Source of the DNA: Candidatus Faecivivens stercoravium
GTDB lineage: Bacteria > Bacillota > Clostridia > Oscillospirales > Ruminococcaceae
Reading direction: 5' to 3'
Length of the DNA stretch: 6,210 nt
NCBI GenBank assembly: GCA_018712425.1
Contig: DVHA01000305.1
Coordinates: 1 to 6,210, forward strand
Both the position numbers and the translations under genes were made by a program. Positions 6,038 through 6,210 of this stretch are shown piece by piece. The number at the start of each line of letters is the position of its first letter. Position 1 is the first letter of the stretch. Under the pieces are notes generated by a model. That model was given only the letters and a program-made list of their open reading frames with translations. It was not told the DNA's origin and ran no database searches.

Positions 6038-6210
6038 ATGAACTACGAATACGCGAAATATGCCACGGAAAAGGCGAAGGAACTGCTCTCGATCGACAGC
6101 CCCACCGGCTTCACCGACCGGGCGGCCGACTGGGTGCAGAATGCCTTCACCGACCTTGGGTTTGAAGCCCGCCGGACGGTCAAAGGCGGCGTCCTCGTCG
6201 ATTTCGGCGG
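6038..6210 (+). CDS. M42-family metallopeptidase (aminopeptidase), N-terminal part
   Basis: The frame is open from ATG 6038 to the window edge, giving 57 complete codons. AGGAGGA (6024-6030) lies seven bases upstream, a near-perfect ribosome site. The N terminus, with KELLSIDSPTGFTDRAADWV (14-33), a DLGFEARRT segment and KGGVLVDFGG at the edge, resembles the opening of clostridial M42 peptidases (glutamyl aminopeptidase / endoglucanase-like), where a short helix and an SPTG or SPSG turn precede the first strand. These are cytosolic enzymes with two metal ions that remove N-terminal residues from peptides. The metal ligands lie beyond the window and could not be checked. Related M20 or M28 peptidases start similarly, so the exact family is less certain than the peptidase call. 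It has its own promoter, so it need not belong to the mfd unit. Confidence 0.75.
   Translation, partial: MNYEYAKYATEKAKELLSIDSPTGFTDRAADWVQNAFTDLGFEARRTVKGGVLVDFG

Overview
The window is GC-rich, and all six protein genes lie on the plus strand. It looks like chromosome from a GC-rich member of the Clostridia, with the Oscillospiraceae/Ruminococcaceae type as the best guess. The reasons are strong AGGAGG-like ribosome sites, TTG start usage, sigma-A-type promoters with extended -10 boxes, a preference for C/G-ending codons (CGG arginine is very common), and the pth-mfd gene order typical of Firmicutes. The organism call is an inference from style and synteny, not from a database match.

Layout. 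1-141 is the 3' end of an unrecognised gene. A hairpin terminator (170-206) follows, then a 180-aa flavodoxin-fold FMN protein with a compact four-cysteine cluster (235-777), and a second terminator (868-902). The next block is housekeeping. A clear promoter (968-996) drives pth, peptidyl-tRNA hydrolase (best start 1067), whose leader carries a hairpin between its only strong ribosome site and the start codon. A second promoter (1754-1781) precedes mfd, the transcription-repair coupling factor, best started at a TTG codon at 1830. Fourteen bases after mfd comes a DUF3267-type membrane protein with an HExxH zinc motif (5345-5941). The window ends inside an M42-type aminopeptidase gene (from 6038) with its own promoter.

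How the genes fit together. Pth recycles stalled peptidyl-tRNA and Mfd clears stalled RNA polymerase and recruits repair. Their adjacency is conserved in Firmicutes (in Bacillus subtilis they flank the small gene fin, which is absent here). The DUF3267 gene is placed to be co-transcribed with mfd, but no functional link is known to me. The flavoprotein is bracketed by terminators and looks like an independent unit, although no promoter could be recognised for it.

No mobile element, tRNA, rRNA or CRISPR array is visible, and I do not see a new multi-gene system. The points most worth a second look are the pth leader structure, the true starts of pth and mfd, the hairpin immediately upstream of the flavoprotein gene, and a solitary CRISPR-repeat-like motif at 792-817.
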